A DNA stretch of 64,000 nt from Phytoamicus setariae (GCF_016722925.1 NZ_JAEQNC010000005.1:124001-188000); one strand, 5' to 3'; numbered from the stretch's first letter, positions 27,792 through 38,790 are shown. Notes: generated from the sequence alone by a model not told the origin. Translations and numbers: made by a program.

Positions 27792-29323
27792 CCGTTGTTC
27801 TCCATCCGGGTTCCGTACCGCTCAAGGTTCTCGAAAACATCTACTGGACTGGTGAGGCCGCAAGGCTCGATCCATCTGCCGACGCGGCGATCCAGCGGGG
27901 CGCGGACCGCATTGCCGAGATTGCCGCTGGCAACGAGGCCGTTTACGGCATCAACACCGGCTTCGGCAAACTCGCCTCGATCAAGATCGATAGCGCCGAT
28001 CTCGCCACCTTGCAGCGCAACCTGATCCTGTCGCATTGCTGCGGCGTGGGCAACCCGCTGGCGGAAAACGTTGTGCGGCTGATCATGGCGCTGAAGCTGA
28101 TTTCGCTTGGCCGCGGCGCCTCCGGCGTAAGGCTGGACCTCATCCGGCTGATCGAGGGCATGCTCGAAAAAGGTGTCACGCCTGTTATCCCGGAAAAGGG
28201 TTCGGTCGGCGCCTCGGGTGACCTTGCACCGCTGGCCCATCTCGCCGCGGTGATGATGGGTGAGGGAGAAGCCTTCTTCGCGGGCGAGCGGCTTTCCGGC
28301 AAGTCGGCGCTCGAGAAGGCTGGCCTAAGGCCCGTGGTGCTCGCCGCCAAGGAAGGCCTGGCACTGATCAACGGCACCCAGACGTCGACGGCGCTGGCGC
28401 TGGCCGGCCTGTTTCGCGCTCACCGCGCGGCAAACGCCGCACTGATTACCGGCGCGATGTCGACCGATGCCGCCATGGGCTCGTCGGCACCGTTCCATCC
28501 CGACATCCACACATTGCGTGGGCACAAAGGCCAGATCGATACGGCAGCGGCACTGCGCGGCCTGCTGGCCGGTTCGGTGATCCGCCAGAGCCATCTCGAA
28601 GGCGACGAGCGCGTCCAGGATCCCTATTGCATCCGCTGCCAGCCGCAGGTCGATGGCGCCTGCCTGGATCTGCTGCGTTCGGTCGGCCGCACGCTGGAAA
28701 TCGAGGCCAATGCCGTCACCGACAACCCGCTTGTCCTGTCCGACAACTCGGTCGTTTCCGGCGGCAATTTCCATGCCGAGCCGGTGGCGTTCGCCGCCGA
28801 CCAGATTGCGATTGCCGTTTGCGAAATCGGTGCGATCTCCCAGCGCCGTATTGCACTGCTTGTGGACCCTGCCCTTTCCTATGGCCTGCCGGCCTTCCTC
28901 GCAAAGAAACCAGGCCTGAATTCCGGCCTGATGATCGCCGAGGTCACATCCGCAGCCCTGATGAGCGAAAACAAGCAGATGTCGCATCCGGCGTCCGTCG
29001 ATTCGACCCCGACTTCCGCCAACCAAGAGGACCACGTGTCGATGGCCTGCCATGGCGCGCGCCGGCTGCTGCAGATGACCGAAAACCTGTTCGGCATCAT
29101 CGGCATCGAGGCAATTACGGCCGCGCAGGGCGTCGAATTCCGCGCGCCTCTGACCACGAGCCCGGAACTCGCCAACGCCATCAAGGCGTTGCGCGAAGTC
29201 GTACCGACGCTCGAAATCGACCGCTACATGGCAAACGATCTTGCGGCAGCCGGCAATATTGTCGCGACCGGCGCGCTGAATGCCACGGTCTCTCCGGGGA
29301 TTCTGCCGGCTTTGGAGGGCTGA
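27788..29323 (+). CDS. hutH: Histidine ammonia-lyase
   Basis: Releases ammonia from histidine to give urocanate, the HutC inducer. 511 residues. The MIO prosthetic group forms from Ala-Ser-Gly in [25 protein letters not shown]. Other family landmarks: [36 protein letters not shown] and [15 protein letters not shown]. The start overlaps the hutI stop by four bases, and hutG starts two bases after its stop, showing tight translational coupling. Confidence 0.98.
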   Translation: MTVVLHPGSVPLKVLENIYWTGEAARLDPSADAAIQRGADRIAEIAAGNEAVYGINTGFGKLASIKIDSADLATLQRNLILSHCCGVGNPLAENVVRLIMALKLISLGRGASGVRLDLIRLIEGMLEKGVTPVIPEKGSVGASGDLAPLAHLAAVMMGEGEAFFAGERLSGKSALEKAGLRPVVLAAKEGLALINGTQTSTALALAGLFRAHRAANAALITGAMSTDAAMGSSAPFHPDIHTLRGHKGQIDTAAALRGLLAGSVIRQSHLEGDERVQDPYCIRCQPQVDGACLDLLRSVGRTLEIEANAVTDNPLVLSDNSVVSGGNFHAEPVAFAADQIAIAVCEIGAISQRRIALLVDPALSYGLPAFLAKKPGLNSGLMIAEVTSAALMSENKQMSHPASVDSTPTSANQEDHVSMACHGARRLLQMTENLFGIIGIEAITAAQGVEFRAPLTTSPELANAIKALREVVPTLEIDRYMANDLAAAGNIVATGALNATVSPGILPALEG

Positions 29324-29324
29324 G

Positions 29325-30128
29325 ATGACCCCCGTCTTCGAAACCCGCCAGGGCACCTCGCCTGTCATCCTCGGCTTTCCGCATACCGGCACCGATGTTC
29401 CCACCGATATCTGGGCACGCCTGAACGACAACGGCAAGATCCTCGCCGATACCGACTGGCACATCCACAAGCTCTATGAAGGGCTGCTCGACAACGTGAC
29501 GACGGTGCGCGCCACCTTCCACCGCTACGTCATCGACGCCAATCGCGATCCTGAAGGCGCCAGCCTCTATCCCGGCCAGAACACCACCGGCCTGATTCCG
29601 GATACGGATTTTGACGGCAAGCCGATCTGGAAGGAAGGCTCGGCACCGACCGACGCCGACATCGCCGCAAGGCTGAGGGATTTCCACGCGCCCTATCACG
29701 CAGCCTTGGCTGCCGAAATCGAACGCGTCAAGGCGATCCATGGTGTGGCTGTCCTCTACGACTGCCACTCGATCCGCTCGCATATTCCCTTCCTCTTCGA
29801 GGGCAAGCTGCCGGATTTCAACATCGGCACCGACATGGGCAAGACCTGCGATGCCGCGGTCGAGCAGGCCACAGTCGAAACCGCTGCCGCGGCATCCGGC
29901 TACACCAGCATCCTCAACGGCCGCTTCAAGGGCGGCTGGACGACGCGCCACTACGGTAAACCGCAGACGAACGTGCATGCGATCCAGATGGAGCTTGCGC
30001 AATCGACCCATCTCACGACCGAAGCACCGCCCTTCGCCTACGATCCCGCCAAGGCAGACCGCCTGCGCGCACATCTCAAAACCATTCTGGAGCGCATCGA
30101 ACACATCGCGCTCGGCCTCAAGCAATAA
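29325..30128 (+). CDS. hutG: N-formylglutamate deformylase (amidohydrolase)
   Basis: Splits N-formylglutamate to formate plus glutamate, the last hut step in this branch. 267 residues from the ATG at 29325, which has GGAGGGCTGAG directly upstream and overlaps no other start; the frame extension to 29280 lies in hutH. Landmarks: [65 protein letters not shown] and [11 protein letters not shown], as expected for FGase-family proteins. Confidence 0.95.
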   Translation: MTPVFETRQGTSPVILGFPHTGTDVPTDIWARLNDNGKILADTDWHIHKLYEGLLDNVTTVRATFHRYVIDANRDPEGASLYPGQNTTGLIPDTDFDGKPIWKEGSAPTDADIAARLRDFHAPYHAALAAEIERVKAIHGVAVLYDCHSIRSHIPFLFEGKLPDFNIGTDMGKTCDAAVEQATVETAAAASGYTSILNGRFKGGWTTRHYGKPQTNVHAIQMELAQSTHLTTEAPPFAYDPAKADRLRAHLKTILERIEHIALGLKQ

Positions 30129-30139
30129 GGGGAAATGAC

Positions 30140-31813
30140 ATGACCAATCCACGCCACAATATCAGGGATGTCCGTGCTGCCCGCGGCAACGAACTGACAG
30201 CCAAAAGCTGGATGACCGAAGCGCCGATGCGCATGCTGATGAACAATCTCGATCCCGATGTTGCAGAACGTCCGCATGATCTGGTCGTCTATGGCGGCAT
30301 CGGCCGCGCGGCCCGCACCTGGGCGGATTTCGACCAGATCGTCGCCTCGCTGAAGGATCTGAACGAGGATGAGACGCTGCTGGTGCAATCCGGCAAGCCG
30401 GTCGGTGTGTTCCGCACCCACAAGGACGCGCCGCGCGTGCTGATCGCCAACTCCAACCTCGTGCCGCATTGGGCAACCTGGGATCACTTCAACGAGCTCG
30501 ATAAGAAGGGCCTTGCGATGTACGGCCAGATGACGGCCGGCTCGTGGATCTATATCGGCACGCAGGGCATAGTGCAGGGCACCTACGAGACCTTCGTGGA
30601 AGCCGGCCGCCAGCATTACGACGGTAACCTCAAAGGCAAGTGGATCCTGACCGGCGGCCTCGGTGGCATGGGCGGCGCCCAGCCGCTGGCAGCCGTGATG
30701 GCTGGCGCCTGCTGCCTGGCGGTCGAGTGCGACGAGACCCGCGTCGATTTCCGCCTGCGCACCCGTTATGTCGATGCCAAGGCGCATACGCTGGACGAGG
30801 CGCTCGCCATGATCGACGAGTGGACCAAGGCCGGCGAAGCCAAGTCCGTCGGCCTGATCGGCAATGCTGCCGATGTCTTCCCCGAACTGGTCAAGCGCGG
30901 CATCAAGCCTGATATCGTCACCGACCAGACCTCGGCGCATGACCCCATCCATGGCTATCTGCCGCTCGGCTGGACCGTCGCCGAATGGCGCGCCAAGCAG
31001 GAAAGCGATCCCAAGGCGGTGGAAAAGGCGGCCCGCGCTTCGATGAAGGTCCACGTCGCCGCCATGGTCGACTTCTGGAACATGGGTGTGCCGACGCTCG
31101 ATTACGGCAACAACATCCGCCAGGTCGCCAAGGAAGAAGGGCTGGAAGACGCCTTCGCTTTCCCCGGCTTTGTGCCTGCGTACATTCGCCCTCTCTTCTG
31201 CCGCGGTATCGGCCCGTTCCGCTGGGCAGCGCTTTCGGGCAATCCCGAGGACATCTATAAGACCGACGCCAAGGTGAAGGAACTGACCCCCGGCAACACG
31301 CATCTGCATCGCTGGCTGGACATGGCCCGCGAACGGATCTCCTTCCAGGGCCTGCCGGCTCGCATCTGCTGGGTAGGCCTCGGCGATCGTCACCGCCTTG
31401 GGCTCGCCTTCAACGAGATGGTACGCACAGGCGAACTCTCGGCACCTGTCGTCATCGGCCGCGACCACCTCGATTCCGGCTCGGTCGCCTCGCCCAATCG
31501 GGAGACGGAAGCGATGAAGGACGGTTCGGACGCCGTGTCCGACTGGCCGCTGCTCAACGCCCTGCTCAACACCGCGTCGGGCGCCACCTGGGTGTCGCTG
31601 CATCATGGCGGCGGCGTCGGCATGGGCTTTTCCCAGCATTCCGGCATGGTCATCTGCGCCGATGGCACCGATGATGCGGCCCGCCGCCTTGAACGAGTGC
31701 TGTGGAACGATCCAGCCACAGGCGTCATGCGTCACGCCGACGCCGGTTATGACATCGCCATCGATTGCGCCAGGGAAAAGGGCCTGCGTCTGCCGGGCAT
31801 CCTGGGCAACTGA
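30140..31813 (+). CDS. hutU: Urocanate hydratase
   Basis: NAD+-dependent enzyme that hydrates urocanate to imidazolonepropionate. 557 residues, family length. NAD-binding [18 protein letters not shown] and the conserved urocanase blocks [67 protein letters not shown] and [20 protein letters not shown] are all present. Eleven bases after hutG, with AAGGGGAAATGAC upstream. Its TGA stop overlaps the hutD ATG. Confidence 0.98.
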   Translation: MTNPRHNIRDVRAARGNELTAKSWMTEAPMRMLMNNLDPDVAERPHDLVVYGGIGRAARTWADFDQIVASLKDLNEDETLLVQSGKPVGVFRTHKDAPRVLIANSNLVPHWATWDHFNELDKKGLAMYGQMTAGSWIYIGTQGIVQGTYETFVEAGRQHYDGNLKGKWILTGGLGGMGGAQPLAAVMAGACCLAVECDETRVDFRLRTRYVDAKAHTLDEALAMIDEWTKAGEAKSVGLIGNAADVFPELVKRGIKPDIVTDQTSAHDPIHGYLPLGWTVAEWRAKQESDPKAVEKAARASMKVHVAAMVDFWNMGVPTLDYGNNIRQVAKEEGLEDAFAFPGFVPAYIRPLFCRGIGPFRWAALSGNPEDIYKTDAKVKELTPGNTHLHRWLDMARERISFQGLPARICWVGLGDRHRLGLAFNEMVRTGELSAPVVIGRDHLDSGSVASPNRETEAMKDGSDAVSDWPLLNALLNTASGATWVSLHHGGGVGMGFSQHSGMVICADGTDDAARRLERVLWNDPATGVMRHADAGYDIAIDCAREKGLRLPGILGN

Positions 31814-32385
31814 TGCGCATTCTCAAGCACAGCGACCACAAGCGCATGCCGTGGAAAAACGGGCAAGGCGTCACCGAAGAGGTGGCGTCCTTCCCGCCCG
31901 GCAGCGATATCTCGAACTTCGGCTGGCGGCTCTCCATTGCCCATGTCGGCGCGGACGGACCGTTTTCCGTCTTCGCCGGCATCGACCGGACAATCGCGCT
32001 GCTCGACGGCGATGGGCTATGCCTCGATCTTCCCGACAGTACGAAAGAGCTCGACCCGAAAGGTGAACCTTTCGCTTTCTCCGGCGATCTCGATATTTCG
32101 AGCCGCAACAAGGGCGGCCCGACGATCGATCTCAACATCATGACCCGGCGCGGCCAGTTCCGGCATGTGATGCGGCGATTTTGCGGAGAACCGATCGTGT
32201 CTGATGACGAGGATGCAGTACGCCTGTTTGTCTTCAATGCAACCACATCAATGGTCATAGACGGCCAAGCCATCGTGTTCGATCGCTTCGATGCCTTGCT
32301 GTTGGGCGAGGCTAACAGCAATATTGCCCTTACCGGTCACGCGGTCACCGATGTCCTGGCAATCACCATCTACCGCGTCGATTGA
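31813..32385 (+). CDS. hutD: HutD family protein
   Basis: 190-residue cupin-like protein that always travels with hut genes; in Pseudomonas it limits hut expression or urocanate build-up, but its biochemical action is not settled. The start is the ATG inside TGATG at the hutU stop. Landmarks: MPWKNGQGVTEEVASFP, FGWRLSIAHVGADGPFSVFAGIDRTIALLDGDGL and DLNIMTRRG. The last 16 bases overlap the end of the convergent glycosyltransferase gene. Confidence 0.93.
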   Translation: MRILKHSDHKRMPWKNGQGVTEEVASFPPGSDISNFGWRLSIAHVGADGPFSVFAGIDRTIALLDGDGLCLDLPDSTKELDPKGEPFAFSGDLDISSRNKGGPTIDLNIMTRRGQFRHVMRRFCGEPIVSDDEDAVRLFVFNATTSMVIDGQAIVFDRFDALLLGEANSNIALTGHAVTDVLAITIYRVD

Positions 32386-34334
32386 AGGCTGCTGCCCTCC
32401 ACTGCGTCTGTCTCGGCGGTTTTGGCCATCCTCACCGCCGGCCGATGCGGCGTTTTTCGCCACAGGAACGGATTGGTGTAGAGCTCTATCAAGGCCCTCC
32501 ATGCCGCCAACGAGATGAGCAACCAGTAGAGAGGGACATAACGCCACTTGTCGCCCACGCGACGGCGCTCGTCCATGCTCATTGCCTTGTAGCCCATGGC
32601 CACGAACAGAACGTAGGATCCGAAGGTGTTGAAGCTATCGAGTGCAAGTAGCATTTGCTCCAGCGGCGTGGAGAAGCCGATATTGAGCAGGCGCCAGATC
32701 GCAAGGGCCACGAACCCTACGATCAGCGGGTGCCCGAGCGCGGAAAGCAGCATTCCTGTGATCATCACGTGAAAGACGAGCGTTCCTGCCGGTCCCAATT
32801 CACCGCTCAGCTTACGTGGCTGCCGCATCAACACCAGCCAGGTCTGCATCCAGCCTTTCATCCATCGGCTGCGCTGGGCGAGCCATACACGCTTGTCCGT
32901 CGGCGCATCTTCCAGTGTCGGCCGTCTGATCATCTCGGCACGGTAGCCAAGCCGGTGAAATCGCAGACCCAGATCGGCATCTTCCGTGACGTTGAAGGGA
33001 TCCCATCCACCCGCTGACCGCAACGGCCCTATGCGGAAGTGGTTGGACGTGCCGCCGAGCGGCATCGGCTGCCGCAAGTCTCCCAATAGCGGCAGGATAC
33101 GGCGGAACAGGCCCGCATACTCCAGCGCAAACAGAGCCGAAAGCCACCCCTCCTGCGCGTTTGAGACGATCAGCGGCGCCTGAAGGCAGGCAACATCATC
33201 CGGTCGCAGCTGGAACCGTTGGAATGCTTCCAGCAACTGGTCAGGGTGCGGACGGTCCTCGGCATCGTAGATGACAACATAATCGCCACGAGCCGCCTCA
33301 AGCGCATAATTCAGGGCCTTCGGCTTGGTGCGCGGGCCGACATCAGGAACGGTGACGATCTCGTATTCCGGCTTGAGCTCCAAGTTGCGCAGAGCCTGGA
33401 TCGTATCATTGTCCCGTTCTTCGCACACGAGCTTGATGTCGAGCCGGGAGCGAGGCCAATTCAGTTTGTTGAGACGATCGACAAGCTGGGCGACAACCTC
33501 CTGTTCCTGATAGAGCGCGACCAGAACCGTATAGACCGGCAACTCGCCGGGATCCCGCAACGGCCTCTGTTTTGTCAGGATCTCGCCGAGCACGCTGGCC
33601 AGTCCCCGGATCCATAAAGCCAGAAAATAGCACAGCGACAGCAACATGTGCATGACCAGCAGCGAAGCACTCGGAAGCAGGAAGAAAGACAACGCGATCG
33701 GCGTCAGGCATAAGCCCGCTACGAAGCCCTGTTGCCCTGAAATCACGATCCTGGCGCTGAGGTCCGGCCGCGCATCGAACAAAGCCTCAGAAGCCTGTTT
33801 GCCGCGGCGGATCGCACCAACTCGCCAAACCGCACTGCGGATCGCGGATGGCGTGGTCACTACAACTCTTTGGCGGATCCCGAGCATGCAACAGATCTGC
33901 GCCTCGCCATTGGCGATTTCACGCGCCGATGGGACGATGGCAATTGCCGGCGCCCTGTCCGGCAGGTGGCATCGGACCATCCTCGGAAGCAGGAGCTGGG
34001 TATCGACGCCGGGACGATCGGCTATCGTCGCCGGATCGATGTCCGGTAGGAACGGCAGTTCGAGGACACGCGCCAGAGCGCCATAATAGGCGTCTTCGCG
34101 AACGCGGCCATCGGCCAGCAGTTCCGCCTCCAGCGAGGTCCCGTTCGATGTGGCACGCTTTGCGAGTATTTCGAGAAAAGGCTTGGAGAAGCCAAGTTTC
34201 TTGAGAAAGGCTCGCTCAGAGTCTACTTCGGCTTGCGGGGCGCCATCCCAGAACGCCGGGAATCGCTGGGGATCCGACCCAACGACAAGGCTGGAAACTT
34301 CACCACCGGATTGGAAATATTCCCCCTGACGCAT
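32370..34334 (-). CDS. Family 2 glycosyltransferase with N-terminal MshEN/GspE_N-like domain
   Basis: 654 residues from the ATG at 34334 (a TTG/ATG option 25 codons further upstream also exists). Residues about 45-150 (LAKRATSNGTSLEAELLADGRVREDAYYGALARVLELPFLP) resemble the c-di-GMP-binding MshEN/GspE N-terminal domain of secretion ATPases. Two membrane helices (about 235-290) precede a processive GT2 domain with PVYTVLVALYQEQEVVAQLVDRL, the DxD-like YDAEDRPHPDQ, TEDADLGLR, and QxxRW (QRSRWMKGW). Several further helices follow. Probably makes an extracellular or membrane-bound polysaccharide; product unknown. Divergent from a solute-binding protein gene across 53 bases. Confidence 0.9.
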   Translation of the reverse strand: MRQGEYFQSGGEVSSLVVGSDPQRFPAFWDGAPQAEVDSERAFLKKLGFSKPFLEILAKRATSNGTSLEAELLADGRVREDAYYGALARVLELPFLPDIDPATIADRPGVDTQLLLPRMVRCHLPDRAPAIAIVPSAREIANGEAQICCMLGIRQRVVVTTPSAIRSAVWRVGAIRRGKQASEALFDARPDLSARIVISGQQGFVAGLCLTPIALSFFLLPSASLLVMHMLLSLCYFLALWIRGLASVLGEILTKQRPLRDPGELPVYTVLVALYQEQEVVAQLVDRLNKLNWPRSRLDIKLVCEERDNDTIQALRNLELKPEYEIVTVPDVGPRTKPKALNYALEAARGDYVVIYDAEDRPHPDQLLEAFQRFQLRPDDVACLQAPLIVSNAQEGWLSALFALEYAGLFRRILPLLGDLRQPMPLGGTSNHFRIGPLRSAGGWDPFNVTEDADLGLRFHRLGYRAEMIRRPTLEDAPTDKRVWLAQRSRWMKGWMQTWLVLMRQPRKLSGELGPAGTLVFHVMITGMLLSALGHPLIVGFVALAIWRLLNIGFSTPLEQMLLALDSFNTFGSYVLFVAMGYKAMSMDERRRVGDKWRYVPLYWLLISLAAWRALIELYTNPFLWRKTPHRPAVRMAKTAETDAVEGSSLQSTR

Positions 34335-34387
34335 AACTCTGGTACAACACACGTTGAACGCATTTGAGTAAAACTGGACCCATAATA

Positions 34388-35260
34388 ATGAAGCTAATGG
34401 TTGTGTCACGTTGTTTTTATCTTATGCGTGCATTTTTTTTGACATTCGTCGTTTCCGCGAGTTGCGGGCCGCTGGCCGCACAGGAGCGCAGCTCGCTTTC
34501 GATGCCGCTGATGTTCGATCAACGCGAGCGCATTCCAGCGCCGGATCTGGCAACGGTGCCGCGCATCCGATTCCTCACCTCTGTTGATTTTCCACCATTC
34601 AACTTCCTTGATCAGTCGGGAAAGCTGTCCGGATTTCATGTGGATCTTGCCCGCGAGATATGCACTGAGCTCAAAGTGGTGGAACGTTGCCAGATCGAGG
34701 CCATGCCGTTCAAGGAACTGCAGGGGGCGTTGGACAAGGGCGATGGCGAGGTTGTTCTGGCGGGGATGCGCATAACCCCGGAGCTGCGCGAGACACACGG
34801 CTTCTCGCGGGTCTTCATGCAGCTGCCCGCCCGCTTTGTCATTGCCCGCTCCAGCGCCGGACAACTGACGACCCCTGAAAAACTTGCTCCGGGCAAGACC
34901 GGTGTCCTCGAGGGCACCGCGCATGCTGCAATGCTGACGACATTCTTTCCCCTTATCCAGCCAAAGCCCTACAGTTCACGCCAGGCGATGCTCGAAGCGC
35001 TGAAGAAAGGCGAGATACAAGCCGCATTCAGCGACGGGTTGCAGCTCTCGTTCTGGCTGGAATCGGCGGATTCCGCCGATTGCTGCACCTATCTCGGTGG
35101 TCCCTATTACTCAGCCGTCTTTCTGGGCGAAGGCATTGCGATGATGACCCGCAAGGACATGCCTCAGATTACCCGGGCAATCGATAGCGCCTTGCTGGCC
35201 CTGTCACGCAGTGGCCGGCTGAGCGAGATCTACCTGCGCTATTTTCCCAACGGCCTGTAG
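34388..35260 (+). CDS. Periplasmic solute-binding protein, amino-acid type (SBP_bac_3)
   Basis: 290 residues from ATG 34388, with an N-terminal signal helix (MRAFFLTFVVSASCGPLAAQ). The mature domain has IRFLTSVDFPPFNFLDQSGKLSGFHVDLAREIC, the family-3 solute-binding signature, then GDGEVVLAGMRITPELRETHGFSRVF and GEGIAMMTRKDMPQITRAIDSALLALSRSG. Lobe-2 cysteines (DSADCC) are unusual. There is no permease or ATPase nearby, so it may work with a distant transporter or serve as a sensor. A second start at 34424 is possible. Confidence 0.88.
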   Translation: MKLMVVSRCFYLMRAFFLTFVVSASCGPLAAQERSSLSMPLMFDQRERIPAPDLATVPRIRFLTSVDFPPFNFLDQSGKLSGFHVDLAREICTELKVVERCQIEAMPFKELQGALDKGDGEVVLAGMRITPELRETHGFSRVFMQLPARFVIARSSAGQLTTPEKLAPGKTGVLEGTAHAAMLTTFFPLIQPKPYSSRQAMLEALKKGEIQAAFSDGLQLSFWLESADSADCCTYLGGPYYSAVFLGEGIAMMTRKDMPQITRAIDSALLALSRSGRLSEIYLRYFPNGL

Positions 35261-35417
35261 TAACAAGACATGCAACCTATGCATGGCAGATATGCCTGCG
35301 CCTCCCGCCGGCAGTTTCCTGCTGCGCTGCAATAGAAATTCGGGTAGGATGTCAAAAAACTACAAGCGGCCATTTTCCGGAATGGATGATGGCCGCGCGC
35401 CTACGCAGGAGATAAGC

Positions 35418-35957
35418 ATGATTGGCAAGAGAGTTCCCGACGTCACATTCCGTACACGCGTTCGCGATGAAGCGATCGGCGGCCCGAACCCATTCCGGTG
35501 GGAAGAAAAGTCGAGCAGCGACTATTTCAGCGGCAAGCGGGTGGTGCTCTTTTCGCTGCCGGGTGCATTCACCCCGACATGCTCGACCTACCAGCTTCCC
35601 GATTTCGAAAAACTGTTTTCCGATTTCAAGGCTGAGGGCGTCGATGAAATCTACTGCATCTCGGTCAATGACGCATTCGTGATGAACGCCTGGGGCAAGA
35701 GCCAGGGCATCGAAAACCTCAAGCTCATTCCTGACGGCTCCGGCGAGTTCACGCGCAAGATGGGCATGCTGGTCGCCAAGGATAACCTCGGCTTCGGCAT
35801 GCGCTCGTGGCGTTATGGCGCCGTCATCAATGATGGCGTGATCGAGCAGTGGTTCGAAGAAGAAGGCTTTGCGGACAACTGCGAATCCGACCCATACGGC
35901 GCGTCCTCGCCGCAGAATATTCTCGAAAATCTGCGCGAATTGAAGAAGGCAGCCTGA
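35418..35957 (+). CDS. Peroxiredoxin, Prx5/hybrid-Prx-like (AhpC/TSA redoxin)
   Basis: 179-residue cytosolic thiol peroxidase reducing peroxides. The ATG at 35418 has AGGAGATAAGC directly upstream. Peroxidatic cysteine in PGAFTPTCSTYQLPDFE, with the Prx arginine downstream. Further features: ISVNDAFVMNAWGKSQGIENLKLIPDGSGEFTRKMGMLVAKDNLGFGMRSWRYGAVINDGVI, typical Prx5, and a late Cys in FADNCESDPYGASSP. It stands alone between the solute-binding protein and ureE. Confidence 0.95.
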   Translation: MIGKRVPDVTFRTRVRDEAIGGPNPFRWEEKSSSDYFSGKRVVLFSLPGAFTPTCSTYQLPDFEKLFSDFKAEGVDEIYCISVNDAFVMNAWGKSQGIENLKLIPDGSGEFTRKMGMLVAKDNLGFGMRSWRYGAVINDGVIEQWFEEEGFADNCESDPYGASSPQNILENLRELKKAA

Positions 35958-36127
35958 TCCCTTCGGCACCATCGGAGCCACGGCGCGAACTGAATTGACC
36001 CTCGAAAGTTGGACATCGACTTCGGGGGGGTTTTCATGTCCGGAATCCGGAATTACGCATTGCGCTTCGTGCGAAAATGCCTTCAGGTACCCTATCCGAA
36101 GTTACAGATGGAGGCCGGAGTATCGCG

Positions 36128-36595
36128 ATGCCTTATCGCTCGACGCGCATTGAAAAGCCCGACGCTGCCAAGCCGGCGGCCATCGATACTGTTACCCTGA
36201 AGCATGACGAGCGCCACCTGCGCCGGAAACTCCTGCACATGGCGAATGACGACGTGGTGATGCTGGATCTGAAGGAGCCCACGGTTCTCGAACATGGAGA
36301 CCTGCTGGCCACCGAGGACGGCCACTACATCGCCATCGCTGCCGCCGACGAAAAGCTTCTGGAGATCAAGGCGCGCGATACCGTCCATCAGATGCAACTT
36401 TGCTGGCACCTAGGCAACCGCCACCTTGCAGCCCAAATCGAACCGTCGCGGATCCTGATCGAGCGCGATCATGTCATCAAGGCAATGCTCGAGGGGTTGG
36501 GAGCAATCGTCACCGAGGTGGAGGAGCCATTCCATCCGGTTCACGGCGCCTATCACAGCCATGGTTCGCATGACCACCACCATCACGACCATTGA
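36128..36595 (+). CDS. ureE: Urease accessory protein UreE (nickel chaperone)
   Basis: Delivers Ni2+ to the UreDFG-urease complex. 155 residues from the ATG at 36128, preceded by GGAGGCCGGAG; a frame 17 codons longer lacks a site. N-terminal peptide-binding domain with LTRKDER-like [12 protein letters not shown], metallochaperone domain [36 protein letters not shown], and a histidine-rich nickel tail ([13 protein letters not shown]). The ureF start overlaps its last 26 bases. Lies 12.5 kb from ureC. Confidence 0.96.
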   Translation: MPYRSTRIEKPDAAKPAAIDTVTLKHDERHLRRKLLHMANDDVVMLDLKEPTVLEHGDLLATEDGHYIAIAAADEKLLEIKARDTVHQMQLCWHLGNRHLAAQIEPSRILIERDHVIKAMLEGLGAIVTEVEEPFHPVHGAYHSHGSHDHHHHDH

Positions 36596-37253
36596 CAGCG
36601 AGCGATCCCTGATACGGTTGATGACGTGGCTATCCCCGGCGTTTCCTGTCGGAGGATTTGCCTATTCGGGGGGATTGGAAAGCGCCGTCCACGACGGCAT
36701 GATAGCCAATGGCGACGAACTGGCGCGCTGGCTGCAAACTCAGGCGACGAACGGCGTCCTGTGGAACGATGCAGTATTGCAGGCCGAGGCCTGGCGCAGT
36801 CACGCTGATTGCCCTCGCTTGCAGGCAGCCTCCGAACTCGCCGAGGCGCTTGCGGGCTCTGCCGAACGTCACCTCGAGCTCATGGCGCTCGGTGAAGCTT
36901 TTGTGGCTGCCGCATCCGCATGGCCACATCCGGTACTTGCGTTTCTCGGCGGCAGGCCCCCCTATGCGATCGCCGTCGGTGCGGTCGCCGCTGGCCATGG
37001 CATAAGCCTCGACAGCACCACAGCAGCCTATCTGCATGCCGTGCTGTCGCAGGCTGTCTCCGCAGCTATCCGCCTGGGGGTTATTGGTCAGAAGCAGGGC
37101 GTGTCCATCCTGGCGGGATTGGAAGCCGACATAGTGGAGACTGCCAGGCGGTCAACCCAGTCGACCCTCGACGACCTCGGTGCAGCCACCTTCATCGCGG
37201 ATCTCGCCGCAATCCGGCACGAGACGCAGTATACGAGACTGTTCCGCTCATGA
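36570..37253 (+). CDS. ureF: Urease accessory protein UreF
   Basis: GTPase-activating scaffold partner of UreG and UreD. 227 residues starting [43 protein letters not shown], which holds the UreF signature [16 protein letters not shown]. Other landmarks are [17 protein letters not shown]-like [24 protein letters not shown]. Overlaps the ureE end by 26 bases; a start three codons earlier (36561) is possible. 109 bases precede ureG. Confidence 0.95.
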   Translation: MTTTITTIDSERSLIRLMTWLSPAFPVGGFAYSGGLESAVHDGMIANGDELARWLQTQATNGVLWNDAVLQAEAWRSHADCPRLQAASELAEALAGSAERHLELMALGEAFVAAASAWPHPVLAFLGGRPPYAIAVGAVAAGHGISLDSTTAAYLHAVLSQAVSAAIRLGVIGQKQGVSILAGLEADIVETARRSTQSTLDDLGAATFIADLAAIRHETQYTRLFRS

Positions 37254-37362
37254 TCGCCAAATGCTGCGATCACTATCCAGTTGTTGCCGGCAACAGACGG
37301 CTTGTATCCTGGCTGGGCATTGTCGGCACACGTTTCCATTTCCTGACGAAAGGATTTGCATC

Positions 37363-37980
<618 letters not shown>

Positions 37981-37994
37981 TTACCGGGTGGCCG

Positions 37995-38201
37995 CTATTC
38001 GAACCAGTCATCCTGGCGGACGATCTCCAGCAATTCGCGCTTTTGCCGGATGCTCAACGGCTTGTAGTGGCGATTTCTCAACAAAAGGCGGCGGCGTTTC
38101 CTGGCATCACGTGCCTGCATCAACATACGAAGCGACAGTGGTCCGCCAAGATAAAGGGCAATTCCGGAAAGGAAATGCCGACCAGAGCTGAATGCTGTCA
38201 T
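37995..38201 (-). CDS. Small basic hypothetical protein (68 aa)
   Basis: 68 codons with a GGAGG site five bases before the ATG at 38201. Sequence: a short N-terminal stretch that could be a membrane-proximal helix (FLSGIALYLGGPLSLRMLM), then a very basic arginine-rich segment (ARDARKRRRLLLRNRHYK) and an acidic-aromatic end (LLEIVRQDDWFE). No family recognised. Convergent with ureG (14-base gap). Real-gene evidence is the ribosome site and uncrowded locus, so confidence is moderate. It is the third of three minus-strand small genes from 38790 down. Confidence 0.55.
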   Translation of the reverse strand: MTAFSSGRHFLSGIALYLGGPLSLRMLMQARDARKRRRLLLRNRHYKPLSIRQKRELLEIVRQDDWFE

Positions 38202-38366
38202 TGCGGCCTCCTTGGCCTCACGGCGACACAGGCGATATCTTGCTCCCCAAAATCCGATCGCTCTGTTCCGCAGGTATCTGCGGATATGTAACGCAGATGT
38301 GGGGATCGAGGTTCCCGAAGTCAATAATGCCTCGCCTCTGACGTCGGCGATCCGGGGCAGAAACCG

Positions 38367-38522
38367 CTAGACAATGCCGAAGATCATCAAGCCGACGAAC
38401 AGAAACACGGCCGTCACCGCGATACGCATCGCAAGAGCGTCTGCTCCGCGAAACTTGCTGCCGGAGGCTTGGCGTTGGATGCTGACCCGCGTCGTAGAAG
38501 TGACTGGCGACTGTGAGGTCAT
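38367..38522 (-). CDS. Small single-pass membrane protein (51 aa)
   Basis: 51 codons with an AGGAGG site six bases before the ATG at 38522. N-terminal half polar and Ser/Thr/Arg rich (TSQSPVTSTTRVSIQRQASGS), C-terminal half one hydrophobic helix (RIAVTAVFLFVGLMIFGIV) reaching the stop codon. No family recognised. It sits between the terminator at 38555-38584 and another tiny gene; below the length usually annotated automatically. Confidence 0.55.
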   Translation of the reverse strand: MTSQSPVTSTTRVSIQRQASGSKFRGADALAMRIAVTAVFLFVGLMIFGIV

Positions 38523-38554
38523 ACGCGACCCTCCTTGCAATAATACCCGCCCGA

Positions 38555-38584
38555 AAGAAAAAAACCGGACCATTGCGGGTCCGG
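38555..38584 (-). terminator. Rho-independent terminator after the 60-codon gene
   Basis: Minus-strand CCGGACC-CGCAAT-GGTCCGG stem (38565-38584) followed by seven T residues (38564-38558), placed 24 bases past the stop of the gene at 38608-38790. Supports that this tiny gene is transcribed as its own unit. Confidence 0.85.
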
Positions 38585-38607
38585 GCGCCAACGGGGCGGA
38601 AAAAAAC

Positions 38608-38790
38608 TTAGAAAAACCTGTAAGCGTAAAGCGAAAGACCTGAAGTGGTGGCTTCGACCTCGTGTGCGACATCGTCATCCTTCTGCCGGTGCTCGACTTT
38701 GGTACGCTCCCGCTCGTCGTTGACGAGGGGCTGCACGAAGTCCCGCTTGGGGAAGAAAAAGCCGATCGGAAAGCCGTTCATGATAATCAT
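38608..38790 (-). CDS. Small hypothetical protein (60 aa) next to the ssu genes
   Basis: 60 codons, ATG at 38790 with AGGAGA seven bases upstream (an alternative ATG lies three codons in). Hydrophobic/aromatic start (NGFPIGFFFPKRDFVQPL), a charged middle (NDERERTKVEHRQKDDD) and an aromatic end (LSLYAYRFF). No family recognised. It has its own terminator and its start is 44 bases from one of the seven sulfur-island dyads (38834-38858), so it may belong to that regulon. Confidence 0.55.
   Translation of the reverse strand: MIIMNGFPIGFFFPKRDFVQPLVNDERERTKVEHRQKDDDVAHEVEATTSGLSLYAYRFF

Noticed and set aside
30038-31735. 565-codon minus-strand frame opposite hutU
   Set aside because: Antisense shadow of urocanate hydratase.
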